Part shown: positions 46,922 to 55,657 of the stretch, in pieces
Position numbering within the stretch: the stretch's first letter is position 1
Layout of the letters: each line of letters starts with the position of its first letter
NCBI RefSeq assembly: GCF_000372825.1
Contig: NZ_KB910516.1
Coordinates: 1,334,011 to 1,398,010 of the forward strand
Direction of reading: 5' to 3'
DNA: 64,000 nucleotides
From: Methylobacterium sp. 77
GTDB lineage: Bacteria > Pseudomonadota > Alphaproteobacteria > Rhizobiales > Beijerinckiaceae
Position numbers and translations under genes: made by a program
The notes under the pieces: generated by a model
Told to the model about the DNA's origin: nothing
Databases searched by the model: none
The model's input: the letters and a program-made list of their open reading frames with translations, nothing else

Positions 46922-46982
46922 AGCCAGAAGCGTGTGCCTGTGGGACTCATTCCCGACTTGGCGGGCGGATTGCGGAGTTCTA

Positions 46983-48028
46983 GAGCGTTTTCGGGCTGCG
47001 CTGAATCGGGCAGGTGGGGTTCACGCGAAGCTGTTGAGCTGATTCACTGATCGCTCTGAGAAGGAGCGAAGCATGGGCCGACCCTACAGCCAGGACTTGC
47101 GGAAGCGCGTGGTGGAGGCCGCTGCAACGACCTCGCGTCGCCAGGAGGCCGCGCGCTTTGGGGTCGGTGTCGCCACCTCGATCCGCTGGATGGCCGCACT
47201 CACCACGACCGGGATGGTAGCGGCCCGTCCGCAAGGCCGGGCACGCCGCTCGAAGCTCTATCCGCACGAGGCCTTCTTACGCAGCCTGATCGACGGACAA
47301 GTCGATATCACCCCGGAGGAGATGCGCGCTCGGCTGCGGGACGAGCACGCTCTCACGGTCGGGCTGGGCACCCTGTGGAGCTTCCTCGACGCGCGCGATC
47401 TCACCTACAAAAAAGACAGCTCACGCCGCCGAGCAGGAACGCCCGGACGTGAAAGCGGCGCGCGAGGCTTGGTTCGAGGGCCAGCCCGATCTCGACCCTG
47501 CGCGCCTAGTTTTCCTCGACGAGACCTGGACCTCCACCAACATGGCTCGCACCCGTGGGCGTTCACTGCGCGGCGAGCGGCTGCGCTCGCCCATCCCGCA
47601 CGGTCATTGGAAGACCACGACCCTAGTGGCGGGCCTGCGCCTGTCCGGGATCGCCGCGCCGTTCGTGCTCGATGGGCCTATCAACCGCGACGCCTTCCAG
47701 GCTTACGTCGATCAGGTCCTAGTGCCCGAGCTTACCCCCGGCGACATCGTCGTCATGGACAACCTCGGCAGCCACAAGGGACCGGCCGTGCGCGCCGCCA
47801 TTGAGGCCGCCGGCGCACGGCTGTTGTTCCTGCCGACCTACTCGCCCGACTTCAACCCGATCGAGATGGCGTTCTCGAAGCTCAAAGCACTGCTCCGCAA
47901 GGCGGCCGAACGCACCGTCGAGGGATTGTGGTCGGCCATCGGACGCCTCGTCGACACCGTCACGCCAGGCGAGTGCGCCAACTTCTTCGCCGCAGCAGGA
48001 TCTGAACCAGATTAAACCGAAAATGCTC
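46983..48028 (+). mobile_element. IS630 family insertion sequence with TA flanks
   Basis: A 1046-bp element bounded by imperfect terminal inverted repeats (left GAGCGTTTTCGG, right CCGAAAATGCTC, one mismatch in 12). Each end is flanked by TA (46981-46982 and 48029-48030), the target duplicated by IS630/Tc1-type elements. It carries one transposase in two frames. Its right end lies only 21 bp upstream of the PLD-McrBC operon. Confidence 0.88.
47073..48015 (+). CDS. IS630 family transposase split over two frames
   Basis: The first frame (from ATG 47073) encodes the N-terminal helix-turn-helix part GRPYSQDLRKRVVEAAATTS through LRDEHALTVGLGTLWSFL. The second frame (to TAA 48015) encodes the DDE domain: LVFLDETWTS, IVVMDNLGSHKG and PTYSPDFNPIEMAFSKLKAL, with the three acidic catalytic residues. 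The frames differ by +1 and meet at an A6 run near 47409-47414. Reading on in the second frame from there gives KKTAHAAEQERPDVKAAREA, the expected family sequence. This may be programmed frameshifting or transcript slippage, as in other IS630 relatives, or an inactivating single-base mutation. Confidence 0.85.
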
Positions 48029-48051
48029 TAGCGACCGGCATAGGGGAGAGA

Positions 48052-49191
48052 ATGGCGCGGTTCCTCGATCACAAGCAAGTGCGCAGTGCAGTCCAGGCCG
48101 TCATCGCGGGAGACGACGTCCGATGCGCCGTCGCGTTCTGGGGTAATGGCGCGCTCAAGGCGCTGTTCGGCTTTAAAAGGCTTGCCTTCAGGGCGCGGAT
48201 CATCTGCGACCTTTCAATGGGCGGCACTAATCCTGACGAACTGGTGCTGCTTGGGGCGCCGGAAAATCCTCATCTTAAGCATCTTCGGGGATTGCACGCG
48301 AAACTGTACCTTTCGAGCGCCGGTTTAGTCGTCACCTCAGCTAACGCCTCAAATCGGGGCATCGGCTTTGTCGAACCGGCCGCCCTTACAGAATGCGGCA
48401 CATTCCATCGACCCGATACGACCGCGTTCTGCAAAGGCGCGAAGTGGTTCGAGGCGATCTGGGAGAACGCTGAGGTAGTCGATCCGAAGGCCCTCGCGAC
48501 AGCTCGCGCCACCTGGGCAAAGCGACCGCGACACGGTACCCCTAAGAGCGCGCCGTTGATCGCTGCATCCGATACCCTGCTGCGGACCATCGCGGCTGAC
48601 CCTGACCGCTATCGAGGAATTGGCGTGGTGTTCTCGTCGGGCGAGGCTGATCACGACGATGTTGAGCGCGCAGCCGAGGTGGCGATGGCGGTCGAGAGCA
48701 AGAGTCGCAAGCCGAAGTTGAAGAAGGAAGAGATTGGCCGCCTGCCGAACTGGCCGAAGGGAAATCTGTTCTCCGGCTGGTCGGATGCGGACGCAAACGC
48801 TTGGCCCAGGCTGTTCCTCTGCGCGCACCGCGGCGCGCGCGGGGCAGTTTCGTATTGGTGCTATTCGCGATTCTTCGAGGTGAAGCTCGATCGGGACGAA
48901 TGGTCGATATTTGCGGAACGGTCCCCGGAGCTGCGATCGCGTATCGGGCTGGCTGGCACGCCTCGGCAGAGCGCCAGCGCGGATGTTGGACTTCTCGAAC
49001 AGATTTTCATGCACCTCGACGCAGCCGCCGGACCTGACGAGATTGGCTATCGTCTATGTGAGAGCCCCGTGCATCTCGGCCACTTGCTTGCTGAGGTCGA
49101 TGCCGGTAGCGCACTGGATGTGAATCTATCGAGTAGAGAAGCATCCGGCTATAATAGCGCTAAGTTGGTGTCGCCGCTGGGGGGGGAATGA
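48052..49191 (+). CDS. PLD-family nuclease-like protein, first gene of an McrBC operon
   Basis: 379 residues. The N-terminal 110 residues match half of a phospholipase D-type active site: CAVAFWGNGALKALF, then GLHAKLYLSSAGLVVTSANASN (H82-x-K84 and S/N at 96-98). A single HKD half-site is typical of dimeric PLD nucleases such as BfiI. The rest (about 150-379) has no recognised domain; AWPRLFLCAHRGARGAVSYW and YSRFFEVKLD look like beta strands. A GGGGAG ribosome-binding site precedes the ATG. The stop overlaps the mcrB start by ATGA. Probably a second nuclease or target-recognition subunit of a modification-dependent restriction system. Confidence 0.8.
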   Translation: MARFLDHKQVRSAVQAVIAGDDVRCAVAFWGNGALKALFGFKRLAFRARIICDLSMGGTNPDELVLLGAPENPHLKHLRGLHAKLYLSSAGLVVTSANASNRGIGFVEPAALTECGTFHRPDTTAFCKGAKWFEAIWENAEVVDPKALATARATWAKRPRHGTPKSAPLIAASDTLLRTIAADPDRYRGIGVVFSSGEADHDDVERAAEVAMAVESKSRKPKLKKEEIGRLPNWPKGNLFSGWSDADANAWPRLFLCAHRGARGAVSYWCYSRFFEVKLDRDEWSIFAERSPELRSRIGLAGTPRQSASADVGLLEQIFMHLDAAAGPDEIGYRLCESPVHLGHLLAEVDAGSALDVNLSSREASGYNSAKLVSPLGGE

Positions 49192-51377
49192 AAGAACAGG
49201 AGTTCAGAGACTGGTTGAGCAAGCGACTTTGGAAAGGAGAGCCGCTGACGAAAAAGGCTATGGATACACGCGTGCGCCGCAGCCGGCGAGCCGAGCGTGG
49301 ATTGTATGGCTTCGGCTACTCTAAATCCACGCTCGACGAGGTATTCGACGATGGCAAATGGGACGATTTGCTGGCGCAATTGACGGCGCTGGCGAGCGAC
49401 CCTGAGCCAAATATGACGGTTGTGCGCGCGGTCGTCCCCCAAGCCGAAGATCCAAAGGGACAGCTCGGCAACATGATCGCCAGCCTGCGGCAATATGGTT
49501 ATTTCCGCGAAGGGCGTGATCCCAATTATTCAGTCGCAGGTGTCGCAGACGAGGACGGTGGCGGCGAAAGCCAGGCCGACGAAATCCGCCGGTACGTTTT
49601 GAAAAACTATATCAAACCGGCACGAGTTCGGGGAGATGCGACCGTCACCATCACGATCGGCGCGCTCAATAACGAGATGGGCCTTCACATGGCCTGGCCG
49701 AACATCTGCCAAGCGCTCGAAGGTCGATTGTTCTTGCAGCTCGCGAACGTGCCCCCGCCGGCGGCGGAAGGACCGAAGCAGAGCACAACGCGGAAACTGA
49801 CCTACTCGCTGGCGATGGAGACCGAGAGCATGCCCAAGCCGAAGCAATCGCCGACCAACCTGATCCTCTACGGCCCTCCGGGCACCGGCAAGACCTACCG
49901 CACCGCCTATGAGGCCGTGTTGCTGTGCGATGGAACGGTTGCGTTCGACGAGTCCCCTGAAGGTCGCCAGGCGCTACTTGACCGCTATCGCGAGCTCGAA
50001 GCGGAAAAGCGGATTGCCTTCGTCACATTCCACCAGAACTATGATTACGAGACCTTCGTTGAGGGTTTGCGGCCGGAGACGGGCGACGGTGATAACAACT
50101 CGGCTGGCTTCCGCCTCGAAGCCCGGCCCGGCACCTTCCGCGAGATCTGTGCGCTCGCCGACCAGGCCAGGACCCGACCTGTGCCGAAATCGAGCGCAGT
50201 CGACTTCGACTTTTCGGGCCGTCGTTTCTGGAAGATGGGTCAAGGCGCGATCGGCAGCGAGGACGAGGTCTATGACGCGGCTTTGGCGAACCGATACATC
50301 GCGCTTGGATGGGGCGGAGCGATTGATTGGAGCGACGGGCGCTTCTCGTCCTTCGATGCGATTAAAGCCGAATGGCTGGAAAAGAATCCGGAAGATCAGA
50401 CGCCCAGTAATTGGACGCAGACTTGGCCGTTCCGAGCCGTGATGAAGATCGGTGACATTGTCATCGTACCTTACGGTAACACCGCGTTCAGGGCCGTCGC
50501 CGAAGTCATTGGCGACTATGGTTACGTTCCCGAGGCCGAGGGCTTCTACGCGCACCGCCGCGAAGTGCGGTGGTTGCTCACGCTGGACGAGCCCTTGCCG
50601 CTCGACACGATCGTCGATGGCAACTTCACAATGCGAACGCTCTACTCAATCACCACCAAGCGGGTGAACCTGCCAGCGCTGACACGCCTGATCGCCCGTA
50701 ATGACGACAACGCCCCGGCCGAAGCGGTCGCCGGCGAACCGGAGCAGTTCGTACTGATCATCGACGAGATCAATCGGGCAAATATCTCGAAGGTCTTCGG
50801 CGAACTCATAACGCTGATCGAACCCGACAAGCGTCTTGGAATGGCCAATGCGCTAAGCCTCACCTTGCCCTATTCGAAGAAACGCGACTTCGGCGTCCCT
50901 GCCAATCTTCACATCGTCGGGACGATGAACACCGCCGATCGCTCGATCGCACTACTCGACACAGCGCTAAGGCGCCGGTTCACGTTTCGGGAGATGGCGC
51001 CGCGCATCGACCTGCTCGGCACCATAGACGGTATCGACCTGCGCGCGGTGCTCGCCGCCATCAACGATCGGATCGAGTATCTGATCGACCGCGAACATCG
51101 CATCGGCCATGCTTTCTTCATGGGGTGTCAGAATCGCGAGGCAATCGCCCTGGTCATGCGTGACAAGGTTATTCCCCTGCTCCAAGAATACTTCTTCGAG
51201 GATTGGGGTCGCATCCAGAGTGTCCTCGGTGATGGCTTCATTGGATTGCGCAAGATCGCCCCGCCGCCAGGCTTTGAGGGCGACGATCGCGATAGCTGGT
51301 TCGTCCGCGAGCCGTTTCGGGCGGACGCCTTCGAGCGGCTGAATCGAGGCGGCACCGCAGGCGCCTCGGCCGAATGA
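49188..51377 (+). CDS. McrB-like AAA+ GTPase with inserted EVE/PUA-like domain
   Basis: 729 residues. An N-terminal region (1-190) holds LGNMIASLRQYGYFREG and a possible winged-helix segment VTITIGALNNEMGLHMAWPN. Then come Walker A LYGPPGTGKTYRTAYEA (229-237), FHQNYDYETFVEGLRP, an insert (about 335-500: RFWKMGQGAIGSEDEVYDAA, YIALGWGG, VMKIGDIVIVPYG, HRREVRWLL) resembling EVE/PUA modified-base-binding domains, Walker B FVLIIDEINRANISKVFGEL and the McrB signature GTMNTADRSIALLD with an arginine-rich ALRRRF. It should bind modified DNA and use GTP hydrolysis to drive McrC. Overlaps both neighbours by 4 bp. Confidence 0.9.
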   Translation: MKEQEFRDWLSKRLWKGEPLTKKAMDTRVRRSRRAERGLYGFGYSKSTLDEVFDDGKWDDLLAQLTALASDPEPNMTVVRAVVPQAEDPKGQLGNMIASLRQYGYFREGRDPNYSVAGVADEDGGGESQADEIRRYVLKNYIKPARVRGDATVTITIGALNNEMGLHMAWPNICQALEGRLFLQLANVPPPAAEGPKQSTTRKLTYSLAMETESMPKPKQSPTNLILYGPPGTGKTYRTAYEAVLLCDGTVAFDESPEGRQALLDRYRELEAEKRIAFVTFHQNYDYETFVEGLRPETGDGDNNSAGFRLEARPGTFREICALADQARTRPVPKSSAVDFDFSGRRFWKMGQGAIGSEDEVYDAALANRYIALGWGGAIDWSDGRFSSFDAIKAEWLEKNPEDQTPSNWTQTWPFRAVMKIGDIVIVPYGNTAFRAVAEVIGDYGYVPEAEGFYAHRREVRWLLTLDEPLPLDTIVDGNFTMRTLYSITTKRVNLPALTRLIARNDDNAPAEAVAGEPEQFVLIIDEINRANISKVFGELITLIEPDKRLGMANALSLTLPYSKKRDFGVPANLHIVGTMNTADRSIALLDTALRRRFTFREMAPRIDLLGTIDGIDLRAVLAAINDRIEYLIDREHRIGHAFFMGCQNREAIALVMRDKVIPLLQEYFFEDWGRIQSVLGDGFIGLRKIAPPPGFEGDDRDSWFVREPFRADAFERLNRGGTAGASAE

Positions 51378-52687
51378 GCCATCTCGCCGTCAGCGAGTGG
51401 GGGCGCGTCAGAGTCCTTGATCGACCGGGGGAAGGAGGCTTCACCCGGCCACAGGCAAATGCCCTGATCGATGCGGCGCGTGCGCATCCCCTCGGGGGCG
51501 ACGAGGGCACAACAATTCTGCGAGATCATTTCCGCCACCTAACGGCCGGTCAGATGGTTGGCGTGATCGCGGCTCCCGGATGCAGTCTCGAGATTTTTCC
51601 TAAAATCGACCCGCTCGACACCGCATCGGTCGAGGGGCGCCGTACAGTCCGCGAACGGCTGGTACGGATGCTCGATGTGGCATTAGGCCTCGACATTGGC
51701 GATGGTGCGGTGTCGGCGATGGCGAGGCAGGCGGAAGGACTTCTCGACATTCTGATCCGCTTGTTCGCGGACAAGCTCCTGACCGAGGCGCGCCGTGGTT
51801 TTCCCAGGGCATATCTCCAGCAAGAAGACGATCTTCCCGCGCTCCGCGGCCGGCTGAACGTGGTGCGCCAGTTCACTGCCCATGCGGTGCGACCCGATCG
51901 GCTAGCGTGCCGCTTTGACGCGCTGTCGAGCGACATTCCGCTGCTGCAGATCATGAAGGCTTGCGTGCTGGCCCTTCGCCGCCATGCGCGCGCTGCCGAT
52001 ACCGTGCGCAAGCTCGACGAGTTGCGCTTCATGCTTGCTGACATTGCCGATGTGGGCGTGGCCGCTTTGCCCTGGGGCGCGGTGCGGATCGACCGGACCC
52101 ACCGGCGCTGGGAGGCGCTGTTCGGTCTCGCCCGGCTGTTCCTTAAGCGCGACTGGCAGGCCACGCATCATGATCCGTCTGCAGGACAAGGGATCACGCT
52201 CCTCTTCCCAATGAACGACCTATTCGAGGCTTACATTGCAGTCCTTATGCGAAGGAGCCTGCGTCCTGGCGGGTTCACGGTCGAGACGCAGGGCGGCCGG
52301 CTGTTTTGCCTGATCGAGGAGGGAGACCAGGGGCGCCGGCGATTTCAGACTCGGCCCGACATCATTGTTCGGGACCGCCAAAGCAACGCGCCGATTGCGA
52401 TCCTCGACACGAAATGGAAGCGCTTGTCACCGGCGATCGAAGACGTCAAGCACGGGGTCAATCAGACCGATGTCTATCAGATGATGGCCTATGGGCAGAT
52501 TTATTCATGCCCAGACCTTATTCTTATCTATCCGCACCATCTGGATCTTGGATCGGAGCCGTTCTCTACGGATTATCTGGTAAACGGGAATACGGATCGG
52601 CTGCATCTGCGGAGCGTAGACGTCGCGCAACGGGAGGTTGGCATCATGGCGAGCCTCGCAGCCATGTTCCAGCGTTGGAAGCCATAG
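51374..52687 (+). CDS. McrC-like PD-(D/E)XK nuclease subunit
   Basis: 437 residues. The N-terminal McrC domain has a beta-rich region (MVGVIAAPGCSLEIFPKID). Helical ALRGRLNVVRQFTAHAVRPD and CRFDALSSDIPLLQIMKA follow. The nuclease core is NDLFEAYI (E285), TRPDIIVRD (D329) and IAILDTKWKRL (D345-x-K347), and YQMMAYGQIY closes the fold. It cuts DNA when stimulated by the McrB ring. The start overlaps the mcrB stop by ATGA. Confidence 0.92.
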   Translation: MSHLAVSEWGRVRVLDRPGEGGFTRPQANALIDAARAHPLGGDEGTTILRDHFRHLTAGQMVGVIAAPGCSLEIFPKIDPLDTASVEGRRTVRERLVRMLDVALGLDIGDGAVSAMARQAEGLLDILIRLFADKLLTEARRGFPRAYLQQEDDLPALRGRLNVVRQFTAHAVRPDRLACRFDALSSDIPLLQIMKACVLALRRHARAADTVRKLDELRFMLADIADVGVAALPWGAVRIDRTHRRWEALFGLARLFLKRDWQATHHDPSAGQGITLLFPMNDLFEAYIAVLMRRSLRPGGFTVETQGGRLFCLIEEGDQGRRRFQTRPDIIVRDRQSNAPIAILDTKWKRLSPAIEDVKHGVNQTDVYQMMAYGQIYSCPDLILIYPHHLDLGSEPFSTDYLVNGNTDRLHLRSVDVAQREVGIMASLAAMFQRWKP

Positions 52688-53082
52688 CATCCGACCGTTT
52701 CCGGCGAAAATCGCCCGACGGCGGGCTCTCAGTCCGTGAGCGGGGGGAGGCGCGCGACCGCATAGACGCCTCAAACCTGCAACCGAAGAGCTAGCGTCGA
52801 CGTCTAATTGATAACAATTGTCTATCGTCCAGCCAACGACCATAGGCCAAATACCCTGCCAAATCTTGGGGGCTGAGCTACAGGTCGGCGGTGGCGATGA
52901 AGGGGCGATGCGGGGAGAACTCGTGTGGTTCGGGTTCCATAGTTTCAAACACTTAGCGTGGGCCGATTTCGCGAGAAGTGTGAGATGTGGTCTGTTGGGT
53001 AGTCGGGTGACCGGTGATGTCGTGTGGCCGTTTTTGCGGCGTCGGTGGTTGTGGGTCGCGGGTCCCGATGAAAGGCGGTTGT
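52688..53082. other. intergenic region after mcrC, no gene seen
   Basis: About 395 bases without a plausible gene or a clear terminator. Around 52800-52830 it is AT-rich (ATTGATAACAATTG). It separates the rightward operon from leftward genes. Confidence 0.4.
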
Positions 53083-53415
53083 TCAGGTGGTGATGCGCCC
53101 GCCCGCGCTTCTTTCGCGTATTGGGACCAGGGTCGGTCCGGAATGAAGTGGGGCGGCGCGCTCGGTAGGTAGACGAAGGCGGCCGCGGAATGCGTGCAGT
53201 TCGCTCAGGAGAACGTAGCCGAGTTCCGGGTAGCCGTGGCCGGTGTCGCACAGGCCGAAGGCACGGTCGGGTTCGTTCGGGTCGAGTTCGCTGAGGAGGC
53301 AAGTGCCGGGGCCGTCGGGCATGAAGAGCTTGGTGACCGGGGGCGGGTCGAAGTCGGGGTCTTGCTGTGATGTGTGTCCGTTCGTGAGCAGTTCGGCGGG
53401 ATCTGCGTCCGCAAT
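53083..53415 (-). CDS. DUF2958 family protein, start codon unclear
   Basis: The C-terminal part TCLLSELDPNEPDRAFGLCD, then GYPELGYVLLSELHAFRGRL and LPTER, matches the small DUF2958 proteins found on plasmids and integrative elements next to ArdC-type genes. The homologous N-terminus continues upstream in the same frame (IIADADPAELLTNG, then PPPVTKLFMPDG), but no ATG, GTG or TTG starts it. Only ATC/ATT codons near 53415, or the internal ATG at 53322, could initiate. Either a rare start is used or the gene is a 5'-damaged remnant. Function unknown. Confidence 0.55.
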   Translation of the reverse strand: MADADPAELLTNGHTSQQDPDFDPPPVTKLFMPDGPGTCLLSELDPNEPDRAFGLCDTGHGYPELGYVLLSELHAFRGRLRLPTERAAPLHSGPTLVPIRERSAGGRITT

Positions 53416-53558
53416 GATGTTGGCGGTCGTGTGGGTTCGCCTGGGTGGGCGTCCAAAGTGGCTTGGAGGCGTGCGGCCTCCGCCCCGACCGGTTGGGGGC
53501 CAGGGCGGGTCCGGTGCGCGGTGTGGTGGGTGGTCAGATGAAGGGGGCGGCGCTGGTG

Positions 53559-54692
53559 TCAGGCGGCGTTTGCCGTCGTGCGGCGCGGGCGGCGGGCTGA
53601 TGCGGCGGCGGCCGTGAACAGCGTCTCGGGCACGGTGTCGAGATGAAGCTCGCCATCGACCAGCCAGAAGTCGGTGTAGCGGCGGTGGAGCTTCCGCGCG
53701 TGTTCCGGGAGGCCGGCTTTCGCGATGGCTGCAATCACGCGTTCGAGGGTGAGCGGGATGAAGGGGATGCGTCCTGTGGTGGCCGATTGCAGTTGGCGGG
53801 CGTAGGTCGTGGCCGCGGCTTGGGCCAGATGGTTGTGCTGGGGGGCAATGAACGCGAGGAGAGCGTAGTCCGCGAGACCTTCGTCCAGGATCGTGGCCGC
53901 GAGGCAGTGCTGGCGGAAAAGTTGCTGGCAGGGGTTGGTTGTCAGGGTGGGGGCGGTTGGATCGATAAAGAGGTCGGTGGTCGGGGCGAGGGTTGTGTAT
54001 CTGTCGTTCAGCCGTGGCGCTGGTTCGTAACCGCTCTCGCTGTACTTGACCTCGATGCCGATGAAGACCCGGTCGCCTGTTGCAGATAGCCCGCGGATCG
54101 CGAGGTCGAACGCGGTGCCGTCTGCCGTGAAGCGGGGGCCGCTGCGGCCGGGACTGTGCTCGAAGATGAACTCCGTTACCTCGGTCATGACGCCCGGGAA
54201 CAAGTCCGCGATGAAGCGGGTGGCAAGGGCGGGGTCGCGTTGCAGCAGGCCGAAGAGGTTGAAGGCCAGGGGCTGTGACGAGAGCAGGTTGGTCTTGAGG
54301 CGCTCGACATCATAGACGGCGCCGAGTTCCCGGTAGGCCAGGGCGCGGGCCACGGTGGGGACGATGTCCGGATGAAGGAAGTTGGCGCCCTGGTCGCCGG
54401 CCGTTGTGCTGATGCGGGAGCCGAGGCGGCGGCGCTTGCCATTTGTGCCGGCCGGGAGGTGGCCCGTGGGCAGGCCGTTGTCCTCACGCCAGAGGGCCTG
54501 GAGGAAGCGGGCGGCGGCCTTGAAGCGGTGGTCGGCGGGAACGAAGACGTGGTGGGTTCGGCGCTGCGCCTCGGGGATGATCGGCAGGATGGTGAGCGGT
54601 CCGAGCCCGGTGGGGTCGAAGGCATCGAGATGGGTGGACGAAGGGATGGAATCGCTGGCGGGGGGCAGCGGGATGAGGGCGTTGTCGGCCAT
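53559..54692 (-). CDS. PGN_0703-like PD-(D/E)XK restriction endonuclease-like protein
   Basis: 377 residues. The nuclease core is TAFDLAIRGL (D196) followed by VFIGIEVKYSES (E214-V-K216), the D...E-x-K motif. Upstream, LLSSQPLAFNLFGLLQRDPA resembles the conserved helix of PGN_0703-type proteins, and PCQQLFRQHCLAATI follows the core. The family is annotated as putative restriction endonuclease and has no published mechanism known to me. It has no neighbouring methyltransferase, so it may be modification-dependent or part of a wider defence locus. Confidence 0.78.
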   Translation of the reverse strand: MADNALIPLPPASDSIPSSTHLDAFDPTGLGPLTILPIIPEAQRRTHHVFVPADHRFKAAARFLQALWREDNGLPTGHLPAGTNGKRRRLGSRISTTAGDQGANFLHPDIVPTVARALAYRELGAVYDVERLKTNLLSSQPLAFNLFGLLQRDPALATRFIADLFPGVMTEVTEFIFEHSPGRSGPRFTADGTAFDLAIRGLSATGDRVFIGIEVKYSESGYEPAPRLNDRYTTLAPTTDLFIDPTAPTLTTNPCQQLFRQHCLAATILDEGLADYALLAFIAPQHNHLAQAAATTYARQLQSATTGRIPFIPLTLERVIAAIAKAGLPEHARKLHRRYTDFWLVDGELHLDTVPETLFTAAAASARRPRRTTANAA

Positions 54693-54755
54693 GAAGAAAT
54701 CCTGACGTGCGGCCGCGTCGGTGCGGTCAGGTCAGGATTCCCGTTGCAGTTCGGA

Positions 54756-54968
54756 TCATGAACGAGAAGGGGCGGCGGCAGCGGTGATAGTGGCGTGCCG
54801 GACGAAGAGGCAGTGGTAGCCGGGTGCCGGATCGGTGTCGGCGTAGTGGTCAGGGGGACGTGCCGACGTGGTGGCTGCGTGGGCAGCGCGTAGGTCGTAT
54901 GTGGCGTAGGGGCTGGCCGCACAGGAGTGCCTGCGGTCGTACGTAGTGCCGTAGGTGGTTGGGTGCAT
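54756..54968 (-). CDS. possible small hypothetical protein (70 aa)
   Basis: A 70-residue frame rich in Tyr, His, Asp and Arg (TTYDRRHSC, ARPPDHYADTDPAPGYHCLF, VRHATIT) upstream of the PGN_0703-like gene. Composition is unlike a random shadow frame of this region but there is no clear ribosome-binding site. The remaining parts of 54693-55145 hold nothing else recognisable. Confidence 0.35.
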   Translation of the reverse strand: MHPTTYGTTYDRRHSCAASPYATYDLRAAHAATTSARPPDHYADTDPAPGYHCLFVRHATITAAAAPSRS

Positions 54969-55145
54969 GCCGGCGCCTACCGGACGGCTACATGCCGTAC
55001 TCGCTATCCCATCCGGTATTCCAATGCCCTTATACTTTTATAGCGCGTTTGGACAGTCGAAAACACGCGGTTCCGCCCGGTCCCTCCGCAGCGTTGCGCC
55101 GGTGTCTCGTCCGTCTCGCTGATGCGACGGGTGTTGCGACGCCGG

Positions 55146-55655
55146 CTACGCTTCTTGCTTCAGCCTTGTACGGGCAACGATGCGGTGCATCGTGTGGTCT
55201 GCGAGATCACGTAGCGCATGGGCCATGTCGTCGAGCCAGAACGGCTCGAATCGATACCGGATGCGTAAGACCAGTTCGGACTGGTTCCGCCCGGACCCCG
55301 AGCGGATCGGCGTCCAGTCGAACGAGAGAACCAGTCCGGTCCCATCATCATCCCGGTTGGAGCCGGTCATCCCACCCGTGTCAGCCGAAAGTTGCTGCTG
55401 CGATATGGTCGTCGTCCAGAGGGGGCATCGTTCCTCGATTGCGCCGTCGGCACGGCGAAGTGTCACGGCTCCTGGATCACCCCGCACGGCAGAGATGCGG
55501 ATACCGACGAGGGGGCGTCGGAAGGAATCCGGTCGTGATGCGAAGAGATTCGGTACCTTATGAACCGGCCAGATCGTATCGTTTGCTGCGCCGAGGGTAC
55601 GAACGATCTCGATCGTGCCTGCAATGTCGGCAGGGGCGATACGGCGTCGAAGCAT
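55146..55655 (-). CDS. hypothetical protein beside a palindromic operator
   Basis: 169 residues. The N-terminal MLRRRIAPADIAGTIEIVRT and TIWPVHKVPNLFASRPDS are followed by a beta-rich part (VGIRISAVRGD, VTLRRADGAI, LVLSFDWTPIRSG, SELVLRIRYRFEPFWLDDM) and a C-terminal helix. No family recognised. Its ATG lies 3 bp from a near-perfect 28-bp palindrome, suggesting local regulation. A role with the PGN_0703-like nuclease 450 bp downstream is possible only from position. Confidence 0.55.
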   Translation of the reverse strand: MLRRRIAPADIAGTIEIVRTLGAANDTIWPVHKVPNLFASRPDSFRRPLVGIRISAVRGDPGAVTLRRADGAIEERCPLWTTTISQQQLSADTGGMTGSNRDDDGTGLVLSFDWTPIRSGSGRNQSELVLRIRYRFEPFWLDDMAHALRDLADHTMHRIVARTRLKQEA

Positions 55656-55657
55656 TG

